DNA of 41,807 nucleotides from Candidatus Heimdallarchaeota archaeon (GCA_029882335.1 JAOUKW010000004.1:1-41807), one strand, 5' to 3'; numbered from the stretch's first letter, positions 10,161-20,241 are shown. Program-made: numbers and translations. The notes: generated from the sequence alone by a model not told the origin.

Positions 10161-10256
10161 ATTTTTTTCATTAATATCATTTTATTTGAGGTTTGTTTTA
10201 TTGAAATTCAAATTACATCTTAAATTTATAAAATTCTATATAGAATAATATCCTTT

Positions 10257-11279
10257 TTATTTATTCAAATATTGACTATATTTGTCAAAATTAATTCTAT
10301 TAGTTAGATCTATTAATCTTGTTTTACTAGGTGAATCTGGCATTTCATCTAATATTTGTAAGGCATGATCTCGTAATTCTATCGTTTTTTCTGCTACCTT
10401 CTGAACAGCTCCAGTTTCAAATAACACATGTTTTATCTTATCAAAACTATAGTTAATGTTTTGGAGATAATATTCATTCAAAATTTTAAGATACTCTTTA
10501 TTATGGGTCTTCATTGCCTCTATGGTAATAAGTGATTGAAATCGATTTGAAATATCAGATTCAATTGGTTTTCCAAGGTCTTTTTCTGAACCGATTATTG
10601 CTAGGACATCATCTCTTAATTGATAACTTGTGCCAAAATATTCTCCAAATTGTGTAAATTTATCTATTAATGTAGTATCTTTAGTCGCTAATAAGGCTCC
10701 ACATTTTGCTGCTGTAACGAATAATGCTGTTGTCTTACGATATAGCACATCAAGGAAAAATTCCTCTGTAATTACTTTATTAGATACTAAATCTTTTGAT
10801 AAAAATAATGCAGATGATAATGCACTACCTACTTTTCCAATTTCTCTTACAATCTTACTATTATCTGTTCTTGTAGCTAGATCAAAAACAAACGCGGAGA
10901 GATTATAACCAGCTGATAAAGCAGCAAAGGTGCCAAATTTAACATGAAATGATGGTTCTCCCCTTCTAATAATATCTTTATCAAATACATCATCTATTAA
11001 GAGGGAAGCATTGTGTGAAATTTCAATAGCAGTACAAATACTCTTTATTTTAGAGGAATCTTCTTCAGAAATATTCTCCCCATTAATTGCACGAAAAACA
11101 TTTAGCGTAATTATTGGTCTTAACTTTTTACCAATCTTGTTTGCAAATATTGGTAAAATCATACTTCGCATAATGGAATTAGAGTATTCTGTATTAATTA
11201 CTTCCTCTAACCATTGTTGTATAAGTTCTAAATCGAATTTAAATATATTTTCAAACTTTGATTTTTGATTTAAATGCAA
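10257..11279 (-). CDS. Polyprenyl (geranylgeranyl-type) diphosphate synthase
   Basis: First Asp-rich motif 'LLIDDVFDKDIIRRGEPSFHVKFG'; second region 'QLRDDVLAIIGSEKDLGKPIESD'. Confidence 0.88.
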   Translation of the reverse strand: MHLNQKSKFENIFKFDLELIQQWLEEVINTEYSNSIMRSMILPIFANKIGKKLRPIITLNVFRAINGENISEEDSSKIKSICTAIEISHNASLLIDDVFDKDIIRRGEPSFHVKFGTFAALSAGYNLSAFVFDLATRTDNSKIVREIGKVGSALSSALFLSKDLVSNKVITEEFFLDVLYRKTTALFVTAAKCGALLATKDTTLIDKFTQFGEYFGTSYQLRDDVLAIIGSEKDLGKPIESDISNRFQSLITIEAMKTHNKEYLKILNEYYLQNINYSFDKIKHVLFETGAVQKVAEKTIELRDHALQILDEMPDSPSKTRLIDLTNRINFDKYSQYLNK

Positions 11280-11369
11280 GCTTATATCAAATACTGATTT
11301 ATAGATAATAAATGAAATGATACAAATTAATAAAAAAAAGTTAAATCAAATAATAATTATCAATATTTG

Positions 11370-12776
11370 TTATGGATTCTGAGCTACAATATTTTCTGCA
11401 ATAATTGCTAAGTCTTGGGTGAAAATACCAAATAACAATGTTAAAATGGTTAAAACCACTAATAGAACATTAATCGGAGTAAAACTATTCAATTTTTCCT
11501 TGGATTCTGGTTGATCTACCATAATTCGAATAACCTTTCCATAATAGTAAATACTAATAGCAGATCCAATGATTCCAATTAAAGCAAGCCATTCATACCC
11601 GGCTTCGACTAGCGATAGGAAAAGGAAAAATTTACCATAGAAACCTGCTGCTGGTGGAATCCCCATTAAACTAAAGAAAGCAATTGCAAGAGCACTTGCA
11701 GTAATTGGACTCGTATGAAATAGACCTCTGAAATTATTGATATGGTCACTCTTTGTTGAGGATATTACAACTAGTATTGCCGCAATAGCTGCTCCTTTCA
11801 TGAGGACATGAGCGGTAATATGGAAAAGAATTCCCTTCATTGCTAACTCCTTGGTAAAGGTATTTCCTTCACCATAAGCAACAATACCCATTACAATATA
11901 TCCAGCTTGAGCGATTGTAGAATACGCGATAATTCTTAATAATCTATCTTGTACAACTGCTACAATGTTTCCAACAATTACTGAAAATGTAGCAAGTATT
12001 GCAAATAGATATGTATAAGAATTGTGCCAACTAGACATTCCTACAAAAAATATCTGGAAAACAAATGCAAAAGCCATTTTTTTGGATGAGGCTGAAAGAA
12101 AATTAACAACAGAAACAGATGCACCTGAATATACATCAGCAATCCAGTAATGAAATGGAACTAATCCGATTTTGAATGAACTTCCAACAGTGATTAATAC
12201 CAAGGCTGCAATTGCTAAAGTTTTACTATGGTTGATTATATCTCCACCCATCTGTAAAGTACCAGTTGCACCATAATACATTGCTAATCCGTATATGATA
12301 ATTGCGCTCGATAAAGCACCTAGTAAAAATATTTTTAATCCAGATTCAGCAGAACTTCTATTTTTCTTTTTGAACGCAATCATGGCATATGTTGGAATTG
12401 ATACTAATTCATATCCCAAGTATAATGGAATGAAATTTCTTGATGCTGCAATTAAAATTCCACCTGCATTTGCAAGTAATAATAATGAAAAAAATACACC
12501 AAGATCTAATTCTACAGAATAATCCTTCCAAGCGGAAAATACTACAATTATTGAGGATAACAATCCTACAATGCTAAAGAACACATAGAAATCTCCGAAA
12601 AAGAACATTGATCCTGCATTGGTACCCTTTGTTTGTATTACCATAAGAGAACTAAAGGAAAGTGTCAATACAGAAAGAATTACTGTATAGACTTTTGCTT
12701 TTTCTCTAAAAATTAAATCTACTACAAGTATCAATATTATTCCTAAAAATAATACAGAAACCGGTAGCCAAGTCAT
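11370..12776 (-). CDS. nuoN: NADH-quinone oxidoreductase subunit N-like (complex I membrane arm)
   Basis: Proton_antipo_M-like core 'GYELVSIPTYAMIAFKKKNRSSAESGLKIFLLGALSSAIIIYG', 'FKIGLVPFHYWIADVYSGA'; position after nuoM. Confidence 0.9.
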   Translation of the reverse strand: MTWLPVSVLFLGIILILVVDLIFREKAKVYTVILSVLTLSFSSLMVIQTKGTNAGSMFFFGDFYVFFSIVGLLSSIIVVFSAWKDYSVELDLGVFFSLLLLANAGGILIAASRNFIPLYLGYELVSIPTYAMIAFKKKNRSSAESGLKIFLLGALSSAIIIYGLAMYYGATGTLQMGGDIINHSKTLAIAALVLITVGSSFKIGLVPFHYWIADVYSGASVSVVNFLSASSKKMAFAFVFQIFFVGMSSWHNSYTYLFAILATFSVIVGNIVAVVQDRLLRIIAYSTIAQAGYIVMGIVAYGEGNTFTKELAMKGILFHITAHVLMKGAAIAAILVVISSTKSDHINNFRGLFHTSPITASALAIAFFSLMGIPPAAGFYGKFFLFLSLVEAGYEWLALIGIIGSAISIYYYGKVIRIMVDQPESKEKLNSFTPINVLLVVLTILTLLFGIFTQDLAIIAENIVAQNP

Positions 12777-12803
12777 AATAAATGATGTTATACTTTAACC
12801 CTC

Positions 12804-14408
12804 CTAGTGTGGTAATATAGTTTGAGTCCATGAATCTAATACCATCCAAACTGTGTTTGGAAATAATCCAAGGATTACGGTAAAAATTGCAAGAATAAAT
12901 ACCGGTTGTATTTCCCACCATTTTGCAGGTGTCGAATTTTCTAATTCGTCTGTTTGTTCTAGAAATATTACCTTTTGAATTGCCCATAGATAATATCCAG
13001 CTGTAACAATAATTGATAAAACAGCAAGTACTGGTATTATTACATATGGTAAAAATGGAAATATGAAAAATTTATCATTTGAAGCCATTAATTCTTTATT
13101 CGCAAATAATCCAATGAAGACATTAAATTCTGAAACAAATCCTGCTAGACCGGGTAAACCTGCTGAGGCAAAAGCCATAAATACAAACAAAGCTGCAGTA
13201 AATGGCATTTTATGTGCTAGTCCGCCAACCTTAGACATATCTCTGGTATGAGATTTTGTATTATGTTCAATTATACCTGAGAGTAAAAATAATCCGGGGG
13301 AAATAACTCCATGAGCTATCATCATATACATTGCACCATTTATTCCCCATTCATTATATGCAGCAAGTCCTAGTAGTACAACTCCCATGTGAGAAATTGA
13401 TGAGTAAGCAATCATTCTTTTCAGATCATCTTGTTGTAAAGCTATAAACGCAGGATATACCATTGAGACCATACCAATAAAACCAATTATGATTCTAATT
13501 GTATGTCCTTCTTTGGAATCAAAAAAGTGTTGACCTGATTCATCAACTACATCTGCAAATAACCAAAATGGAATTCGTATCAATCCATAACCACCCATCT
13601 TTAATAATAAACCAGCTAAAATCGCAGAACCTGGCGAGGGTGCTTGTACATGAGCATCTGGTAACCAAGTGTGAACTGGTACTTGTGGGAATTTTGTAAC
13701 AAATCCTATAAATACCAACCAAAATATTAATGCAAGAGTTTTAAAGCTAACTCCATTTAAATTTACCTTCAAATCTACTAATAGAAAAGACATTTGTCCA
13801 GAGTTACGATATGCTTCCAAATATATGTAAAACAAACCGATTAACATCACTAATGATGCAAGGTGAGTAAAAATAAAGAATTTTATTGCTGCGTATTTTC
13901 TATTTGGTCCACCCCAAATATGGATCATAAAGAACATCGGTACTAATACTAATTCCCAAAATATATAGAAAAGGAATAAATCTAGTGCAATAAAAGTGCC
14001 AGTAACTCCAGTTAATAGAACGAGTAATAATGCATAATATGTACCTTGTTGATCCTTAATATAATAACTACTAACAACTGAAACTAGAAAAACAAGTTGG
14101 GTTAACACAAGGAGTGGCATACTTAAACCATCGACACCAACTGAGAAATATATACCCACAGAAGGTACCCATGATTTGGTATAATTATACATGAATGAAC
14201 CATAATTGGTACTTGGATTAGTAAAATCTGCAAACCATAAGATGAAATTATAGATTGTTGTTACTAAAATAGTAAGAGTTGCTAGATATTTAGCAAATTC
14301 AGGTTTCCATCTACCGACAAGGTAGGTAGGAAGTGCTAGTGAAATGGGGATTAATAGTAAATAAAGTAATTCCATTATATCTTGTCCTATTGATTTTTTT
14401 GTGTACAA
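12804..14408 (-). CDS. nuoM: NADH-quinone oxidoreductase subunit M-like (start more probably ATG at 14375)
   Basis: 'FYIFWELVLVPMFFMIHIWGG', 'VPVHTWLPDAHVQAPSPGSAILAGLLLKMGGYGLIRI'. Confidence 0.93.
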   Translation of the reverse strand: MYTKKSIGQDIMELLYLLLIPISLALPTYLVGRWKPEFAKYLATLTILVTTIYNFILWFADFTNPSTNYGSFMYNYTKSWVPSVGIYFSVGVDGLSMPLLVLTQLVFLVSVVSSYYIKDQQGTYYALLLVLLTGVTGTFIALDLFLFYIFWELVLVPMFFMIHIWGGPNRKYAAIKFFIFTHLASLVMLIGLFYIYLEAYRNSGQMSFLLVDLKVNLNGVSFKTLALIFWLVFIGFVTKFPQVPVHTWLPDAHVQAPSPGSAILAGLLLKMGGYGLIRIPFWLFADVVDESGQHFFDSKEGHTIRIIIGFIGMVSMVYPAFIALQQDDLKRMIAYSSISHMGVVLLGLAAYNEWGINGAMYMMIAHGVISPGLFLLSGIIEHNTKSHTRDMSKVGGLAHKMPFTAALFVFMAFASAGLPGLAGFVSEFNVFIGLFANKELMASNDKFFIFPFLPYVIIPVLAVLSIIVTAGYYLWAIQKVIFLEQTDELENSTPAKWWEIQPVFILAIFTVILGLFPNTVWMVLDSWTQTILPH

Positions 14409-14519
14409 GTTGAAAATTCATTTAGGTTTTTTAATTAAATCGTTACGGAAATATACATATCGATTGATTTTTCTAGGGATTTTGGTTATTATTGACAAAA
14501 TAACTATTATATTAGTCTT

Positions 14520-14530
14520 AAAAAAAAAAA
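14520..14530 (-). terminator. Possible oligo-T archaeal terminator between nuoL and nuoM
   Basis: Run of 11 A on + strand (T11 on coding strand) inside the only large gap (177 bp) of the nuo cluster. Confidence 0.35.
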
Positions 14531-14585
14531 TTAATTTTTTGCCGATTATATGCGGGATTTTGTACTTATAAATTATTTTGATTGA

Positions 14586-16733
14586 TTATTTTATTGTAAA
14601 TGTTTGGAAATAGAGAAGTGTCATAATTGAGAGAAGTAAAGCCAAACCAAACATCATCCATCTCGCATATTGTGATGTTTGACCGGTTTGAACTTTTCTG
14701 AGATTGTATCCTAATTCGGAAGTTATATCTCCTAATCCATTTACAACTCCATCAATACCATCTTGATCCAGTTTGTTAGAATAATCTGCAAGTTTGAGAG
14801 ACCCATCTTTTATTACTGTGTTTATGATAAATCCATCGATTACCTCTTCATCAAACCTTCTAAATTTACTGCCTACCCACATACCAGGACCCATCGCAAG
14901 AACATATATCAATTTATCAAAGCCGAATCGATTAGCGATAATATTTTCCAATTTAATGATAAATCCACCTTCTTTGAGTGATATCAAAAATGGGATTTGA
15001 TAGAAATACATCCCAAATGCTAGACTTATACCGAGGATTACTGCAAGAATTGAGGGTATTGTGTCGATGAGTGCAAAAGGAGCTCCATGAATTCCAATAA
15101 GATCACCAAGTCTATACTCAAAATTCCAAAATGACTTATTAATCTTCTCACTTGCCAAACCACCGATGGAACCTACTGCCCACCATACTGATTCAATAAC
15201 AACCGCAATTGCAAGAATTATTAATGCAATTCTCATTCTTATACCAGTCTTATGAGGATGAACATGATCTTTATCATATCTTGGAGTACCAAGAAAAGTC
15301 AGAATAAATAATTTTGATGAGTAAAACGCTGTTATCCCTGCAGTTATTAGAGCAATTGTAAATGCTAATCCAGCTAAAGGAATGTCACTATTTTTTATTG
15401 CAACTAATAATGCATCTTTGGAATAAAATCCATTGGTAATAAATGGAAAGCCGACTAAACCGAGTAAACCAATCAACATAGTCCAATAGGTGTAGGGCAT
15501 GTATTTTTTAAGTCCACCCATATCTTTCATTTCCTGAGAATGGACTGAATGAATTACAGCTCCTGCACATAAAAACAATAATGATTTGAAAGTTGCATGA
15601 GAAACAAGATGATAAAATCCAACATGAATTTGACCAGTTCCCATTGCCATACCAATATAACCTAGTTGGGAAATCGTTGAAAATGCAAGTACTTTTTTAA
15701 TATCTGTTGCAGTAAGTGCGATCAGTGCACCACATAACGCAGTCAATACACCTAACCAAGTGATAAGTGTTGCAGTTAATGCTGCATCTCCTTCTGGAAT
15801 GAATGCTTCATAATGTCCTCCAACTGTTACAAATGTGAAATATATTCTAGAAAGTAAAAATAGACCTGCTTTTACCATTGTTGAAGAGTGGAGTAAGGCT
15901 GATACTGGTGTTGGTCCTTCCATTGCTTCTGGTAACCATCCAAATAATGGTAATTGGGCTGATTTACCGATAGCACCTCCAAAAAGTAATAATCCCGGAA
16001 ACCAAAGTTGATTGATAGAAATTGTTCCATTTGAAATTAAATTGGTTAATTCATGATAATCTAAAGTAGGATGATGTGCTTTTAGAGTAATTTGCCATAT
16101 ATATGCAATACCAACTAAAAATGATACATCTCCAATTTTATTATAGAGAAATGCTTTTTTGGCTGCTGAGGCTGCACTGGCTTTTGGCCAATAATAACCG
16201 ATTAACATATATGAACTAACTCCAAGTAGTTCCCAAAACACAAATGCCATGAATAGATTGGATGCCAATACGAATCCAAACATTGCTCCAGTAAAAAAGT
16301 TTAGTGTTCCGAAAAATCTTGTATAAGCAGTGTCTCCGTGCATGTATTCTGTTGCATAAAAATGAATTACACTTGCAATAAATGCAAGTAAAAACATCAT
16401 AATTACACTTAAAGGATCAAGTGATATTCCCCACTTAAATGTACCATGTGCTGAACTTACAAAAGGTGTGTCTCCAATAACTCTCTGGGTTTTTGCATCA
16501 TATTTATTAAAATACGTAAATATAATAATCGTTGCATTAATTAAAGAGCCCAGTAATCCTGCTACACCAATACTTCCCGTCAATCTCTCGCTGAATTTCG
16601 TCTTATTTCGGATTTCCAATCCTCTGAGAAATAAAAGAAAAATTCCAGTAAGGAAAGGTATTAGAATTACTAATATTGCACTATTTATTAAAAATTTGTC
16701 CTCTATAACTTGTATACCTTCTTCTACAACCAT
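14586..16733 (-). CDS. nuoL: NADH-quinone oxidoreductase subunit L-like
   Basis: 'FVFWELLGVSSYMLIGYYWPKASAASAAKKAFLYNKIGD', 'AQLPLFGWLPEAMEGPTPVSALLHSSTMVKAGLFL'. Confidence 0.95.
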   Translation of the reverse strand: MVVEEGIQVIEDKFLINSAILVILIPFLTGIFLLFLRGLEIRNKTKFSERLTGSIGVAGLLGSLINATIIIFTYFNKYDAKTQRVIGDTPFVSSAHGTFKWGISLDPLSVIMMFLLAFIASVIHFYATEYMHGDTAYTRFFGTLNFFTGAMFGFVLASNLFMAFVFWELLGVSSYMLIGYYWPKASAASAAKKAFLYNKIGDVSFLVGIAYIWQITLKAHHPTLDYHELTNLISNGTISINQLWFPGLLLFGGAIGKSAQLPLFGWLPEAMEGPTPVSALLHSSTMVKAGLFLLSRIYFTFVTVGGHYEAFIPEGDAALTATLITWLGVLTALCGALIALTATDIKKVLAFSTISQLGYIGMAMGTGQIHVGFYHLVSHATFKSLLFLCAGAVIHSVHSQEMKDMGGLKKYMPYTYWTMLIGLLGLVGFPFITNGFYSKDALLVAIKNSDIPLAGLAFTIALITAGITAFYSSKLFILTFLGTPRYDKDHVHPHKTGIRMRIALIILAIAVVIESVWWAVGSIGGLASEKINKSFWNFEYRLGDLIGIHGAPFALIDTIPSILAVILGISLAFGMYFYQIPFLISLKEGGFIIKLENIIANRFGFDKLIYVLAMGPGMWVGSKFRRFDEEVIDGFIINTVIKDGSLKLADYSNKLDQDGIDGVVNGLGDITSELGYNLRKVQTGQTSQYARWMMFGLALLLSIMTLLYFQTFTIK

Positions 16734-16735
16734 AA

Positions 16736-17080
16736 TTATACCTCCTGCTCCTTTAAAGTAAATATATTTGTGATCTGTATTTCTCCAAAATTTCGGTAAA
16801 CTGACAGAAAAATTGCTAATCCAATGGCAGCTTCAGCTGCAGCAACTCCTATAATAATAAATACAAATACCCATCCTTCAAAATCACTTGCAGAAAATGA
16901 GTTAGGGAAATCTGCATTATAGAACACTCCGTTAAATGCCATAAATGCTAAATTTGCTGCATTTAGCATAATTTCAACAGAGATTAATATTCTCATCGCG
17001 TTTTTCTGAGTGAGGACCCCAAACAGCCCTCCCACGAACATAACTACACTAAGTGTTAAAAACCATTCAACTGGAATCAT
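16736..17080 (-). CDS. nuoK: NADH-quinone oxidoreductase subunit K-like
   Basis: 'FGVLTQKNAMRILISVEIMLNAANLAFMAF', 'FIIIGVAAAEAAIGLAIFLSVYR'. Confidence 0.95.
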   Translation of the reverse strand: MIPVEWFLTLSVVMFVGGLFGVLTQKNAMRILISVEIMLNAANLAFMAFNGVFYNADFPNSFSASDFEGWVFVFIIIGVAAAEAAIGLAIFLSVYRNFGEIQITNIFTLKEQEV

Positions 17081-17700
17081 TGTTGTACCTCCTGTGTGGG
17101 ATTGTATCTATTTTTCATTACATCACTTAAATCTTCAATTTCCCATTCTCTAATTACTAATTTAACCGAGCCTAATAAGGCAGTCAATAATAGAAATGCT
17201 AAAAATGGAATGACCATACCAAAATCTCTCCATAAAGTAACAGAGAAATTTTCAGTCATGAAGAAACTTTCTTCAACAGTTAATGTAGTATCTCCTAATT
17301 GTGAAGATGTACCTTTTCTGAAATCACTACTCATGACAGATGTAAGTATTAAAATTAAAAGATTAATACCTATAATAAGGAAAATTGCTAATTGAGACGC
17401 AGTAACCTTAATAAAACCGAGTATTGATCTTGGAAATTCATATTCTTCATGTTGAGTAAGTAATGCAGCAAATAGTAATAAAACAGAAATACCACCTGCA
17501 TATATACTAATTTGGAATGCAAATATAATTTCAGAGTTTGCAAGTAAGAATAATACTGCAACACCTGTTAACATTAAGATTAACCAATATGCTGCTTGCA
17601 TGGTTTTAGGAACCAAAAGCGTCATAATAATACAAAATACAATAAAAAATGAAATTACTAAAAATAAAGCTTCAACAAAACTTATCATAATTATCACCAA
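17077..17700 (-). CDS. nuoJ: NADH-quinone oxidoreductase subunit J-like
   Basis: 'FAFQISIYAGGISVLLLFAALLTQ' NuoJ motif; 4-bp overlap with nuoK. Confidence 0.9.
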   Translation of the reverse strand: MVIIMISFVEALFLVISFFIVFCIIMTLLVPKTMQAAYWLILMLTGVAVLFLLANSEIIFAFQISIYAGGISVLLLFAALLTQHEEYEFPRSILGFIKVTASQLAIFLIIGINLLILILTSVMSSDFRKGTSSQLGDTTLTVEESFFMTENFSVTLWRDFGMVIPFLAFLLLTALLGSVKLVIREWEIEDLSDVMKNRYNPTQEVQQ

Positions 17701-18785
17701 AAAATTAAAAATCCAAAGACATCCTTTGAACCAAGAAATACCACTAAAGTCAGGATGCTAACTGGTAGCATGTATTTCCAACCGAGCGATAACAATTGAT
17801 CTATTCTCAATCTAGCAAGTGCACTTCTCATCCAAGCAGCAACAAAAACAAGTACATAGACTTTTAATGTAATTGCCAAAAATTGTACAAAGGGATTCAT
17901 TCGAAAATCATTAATGAATGAAGGAGAATTATTAACCCTGACTGGCCAAATGTCATACCCTCCAACAAATAAATACAGAAATAAAAGTGAATTAATGAAT
18001 AAATGTAAGTATTCAGTCATCATTAGTAGTGCATATCTCCAACCTGAAAACTCAGTACGAGGTCCCATGACTAATTCTGCTTCTGCTTCTGGGATATCAA
18101 AAGGCACACGTTCTGTTTCTGCTACTCCTGATATAAAAAATATTAATCCTGCTATCAACCCAGCTCCATAATATTTTCCAATGAACCAACCATTATTCAT
18201 TTGATAATTTGTTATCTCTACAAGTGAAAATGATCCCACTACTGCGATCACTCCAAGAATTGAAACAAACATTGGGATTTCATAAGCAATTAATTGACCT
18301 GCAGATCGGAAACCTCCTATTAGTGAATATTTTGAGTTTGAAGCCCAACCTCCAACAAGCATTGCAGGAGGAAATATGGAAAATACTGCAAATACATATA
18401 ATATACCGATACTAAAGTTTCCAGGAATTAGTCCTTTGCTACCCCAAGGTAAAGGAGCAAATGAAAGAATAGCTGTTGTACCTGTTAAAAAGATAGCCAG
18501 AGAAAATCCAAATTTATCTGCACCTTCAGGTCTTGTATCTTCTTTTCCAATCATTTTAAGAAGATCGGCAGGGATTTGAAGAAAACCCCATTTACCTACA
18601 TGGACAGGTCCTCTACGTCCCTGCATCCTAGCCATTACCTTTCTTTCTATCCAAGGTGCAATTATTTGGTTTATCATTATATAGCTCCCAGCTATAATTG
18701 AGCCAATTGCAATTGCCATCCATGGTTCTAATTTTAAGCGACCAATAAATAATTCTTCAAATGGAAGTCCGGGGTCAGATGCCAT
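17694..18785 (-). CDS. nuoH: NADH-quinone oxidoreductase subunit H-like
   Basis: 'WIERKVMARMQGRRGPVHVGKWGFLQIPADLLKMIGKED', 'AETERVPFDIPEAEAELVMGPRTEFSGWRYALLMMTEYLHLF'. Confidence 0.96.
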   Translation of the reverse strand: MASDPGLPFEELFIGRLKLEPWMAIAIGSIIAGSYIMINQIIAPWIERKVMARMQGRRGPVHVGKWGFLQIPADLLKMIGKEDTRPEGADKFGFSLAIFLTGTTAILSFAPLPWGSKGLIPGNFSIGILYVFAVFSIFPPAMLVGGWASNSKYSLIGGFRSAGQLIAYEIPMFVSILGVIAVVGSFSLVEITNYQMNNGWFIGKYYGAGLIAGLIFFISGVAETERVPFDIPEAEAELVMGPRTEFSGWRYALLMMTEYLHLFINSLLFLYLFVGGYDIWPVRVNNSPSFINDFRMNPFVQFLAITLKVYVLVFVAAWMRSALARLRIDQLLSLGWKYMLPVSILTLVVFLGSKDVFGFLIFW

Positions 18786-18956
18786 ATATTACGCACTAAA
18801 TATCAGAATATATTAAAAGATATGATAGGATTATTAGTGTAATGAGAGTTAAATGTATAGAGTTGAACATTAGACTAATACATAAAATAAAATAGAAAAA
18901 TTGAATTTATTCATGACAAGGATTTAGTTAGTTTGACGGGAATCAAAAATACAATT

Positions 18957-19499
18957 TTACAATGTTTGGAGGTCTTCTATAATTTCATGAATTAGTCCAT
19001 CTATGTTAATTTCTTTATGAGTAGATACGATAAAATGCTTGGAGATGATATCTGTTTGATCTAGGTATTTATCCACCAGTGAATGTAGTGCAGTTTGTTG
19101 ACCTTGATCTACCATATCCGCTTTTAACCCTACCAAATATTTTTTGGTTTCACTATAACGTTTATGTTTCTTCGCAACTTCAATCCAATTATCAACTTGT
19201 CTGATGGAGCTTGCATCGCTAGCATCATAACAAAATATAAATCCAGATGCACCTGCAACAAAATCATCAAACATTCCAGTATCTCTATAATGACTTTGTC
19301 CTGCAAGATCCCAAATTTGAAGCTTAATACCTTCTGCAATTGGTTCTGATTGGACAACATGAAAATCTATTCCTCGTGTACTTTTGATGTCATCTGTTAT
19401 TGATCCTTTCGCGAGACGGACCATTAGACTTGTCTTACCAGCTCTTGGTGTTCCCAAAATTACTATTTTATGTAGAGTTGATTTTGTATTGCTACCCAC
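18957..19499 (-). CDS. Small GTPase, Ras/Rab-like superfamily
   Basis: G1 GTPRAGKTS, G2 Thr in 'STRGIDFHV', G3 'IWDLAGQ', G4 'LKAD' (atypical), G5 'VSTHKE'. Confidence 0.92.
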   Translation of the reverse strand: MGSNTKSTLHKIVILGTPRAGKTSLMVRLAKGSITDDIKSTRGIDFHVVQSEPIAEGIKLQIWDLAGQSHYRDTGMFDDFVAGASGFIFCYDASDASSIRQVDNWIEVAKKHKRYSETKKYLVGLKADMVDQGQQTALHSLVDKYLDQTDIISKHFIVSTHKEINIDGLIHEIIEDLQTL

Positions 19500-19966
19500 A
19501 ATTATATATTTTGTTTTCTTATTAAATAAAAGTCACTATAAAAAAAGGGTGGATTGTTATATTTTAATAATAGATGTAGCAAGTCTATAAAAGAGTTATG
19601 GGTTGTTTATCATTTTATTGATGGTTTGCGAAAATCGTAATTATTGTACGAACTAAACTTATAAGGATAAAAATATTGTATTTGCGGATAGTTTTACTAG
19701 AAATATAATAAAAATTCACATGTATTATTGATGCAAATTCAGCAGAAAATAGTATATTGTGATCGAATTTAATGAAATTTAGCATAATTTAATATCTTTT
19801 TTACCATTATAAAACTACTAATTTCGTAAGAATTTGGTTATTTATTAATTTAAATTACATTATACCGTAATCGTATTTTTTCGAAATCAAATATACGAAT
19901 TTCGATAATATTGTGGATGTGGGGGTTGTAGTCAAAAAATTCTATAATTGATTTTATATACATCCG

Positions 19967-20179
19967 TTGCGTATGTTAATTATGGAAACAATAAAATCTC
20001 AACACAAACGAACAAGAAAAATTGAACATCATATCAAGAGAAATAACCAGTTAGATATCAAAGATGCAAAGAATCCAGATGATACTGATAATTTACCTGA
20101 TAAGAAATTAAATAAGTGTTTAATCGATATACAATTGCTAAATTATATGATTACACTTAAATCACAAAATTTTAGGTAG
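19967..20179 (+). CDS. Small basic/polar hypothetical protein (70 aa; or 65 aa from ATG 19982)
   Basis: Isolated ORF in long intergenic region, low-complexity K/N-rich; 3' end overlaps an inverted repeat. Confidence 0.3.
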   Translation: MRMLIMETIKSQHKRTRKIEHHIKRNNQLDIKDAKNPDDTDNLPDKKLNKCLIDIQLLNYMITLKSQNFR

Positions 20180-20232
20180 TTTATATTAATTCTTCATTTC
20201 TTAACAATCCGTATTAAACTACCTATAATTTT
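20166..20232. repeat. Imperfect inverted repeat (18-bp arms, 17/18 complementary, 31-nt loop)
   Basis: AAAATTTTAGGTAGTTTA (20166-20183) versus reverse complement of TAAACTACCTATAATTTT (20215-20232). Confidence 0.8.
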
Positions 20233-20241
20233 GATTTAATT

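Noticed and set aside
12706-12987. Minus-strand 93-aa ORF overlapping nuoM/nuoN
   Set aside because: Out of frame with both well-supported nuo genes, no domain.
19130-19360. 76-aa minus-strand ORF within the GTPase gene
   Set aside because: Alternative frame of a clearly conserved GTPase.
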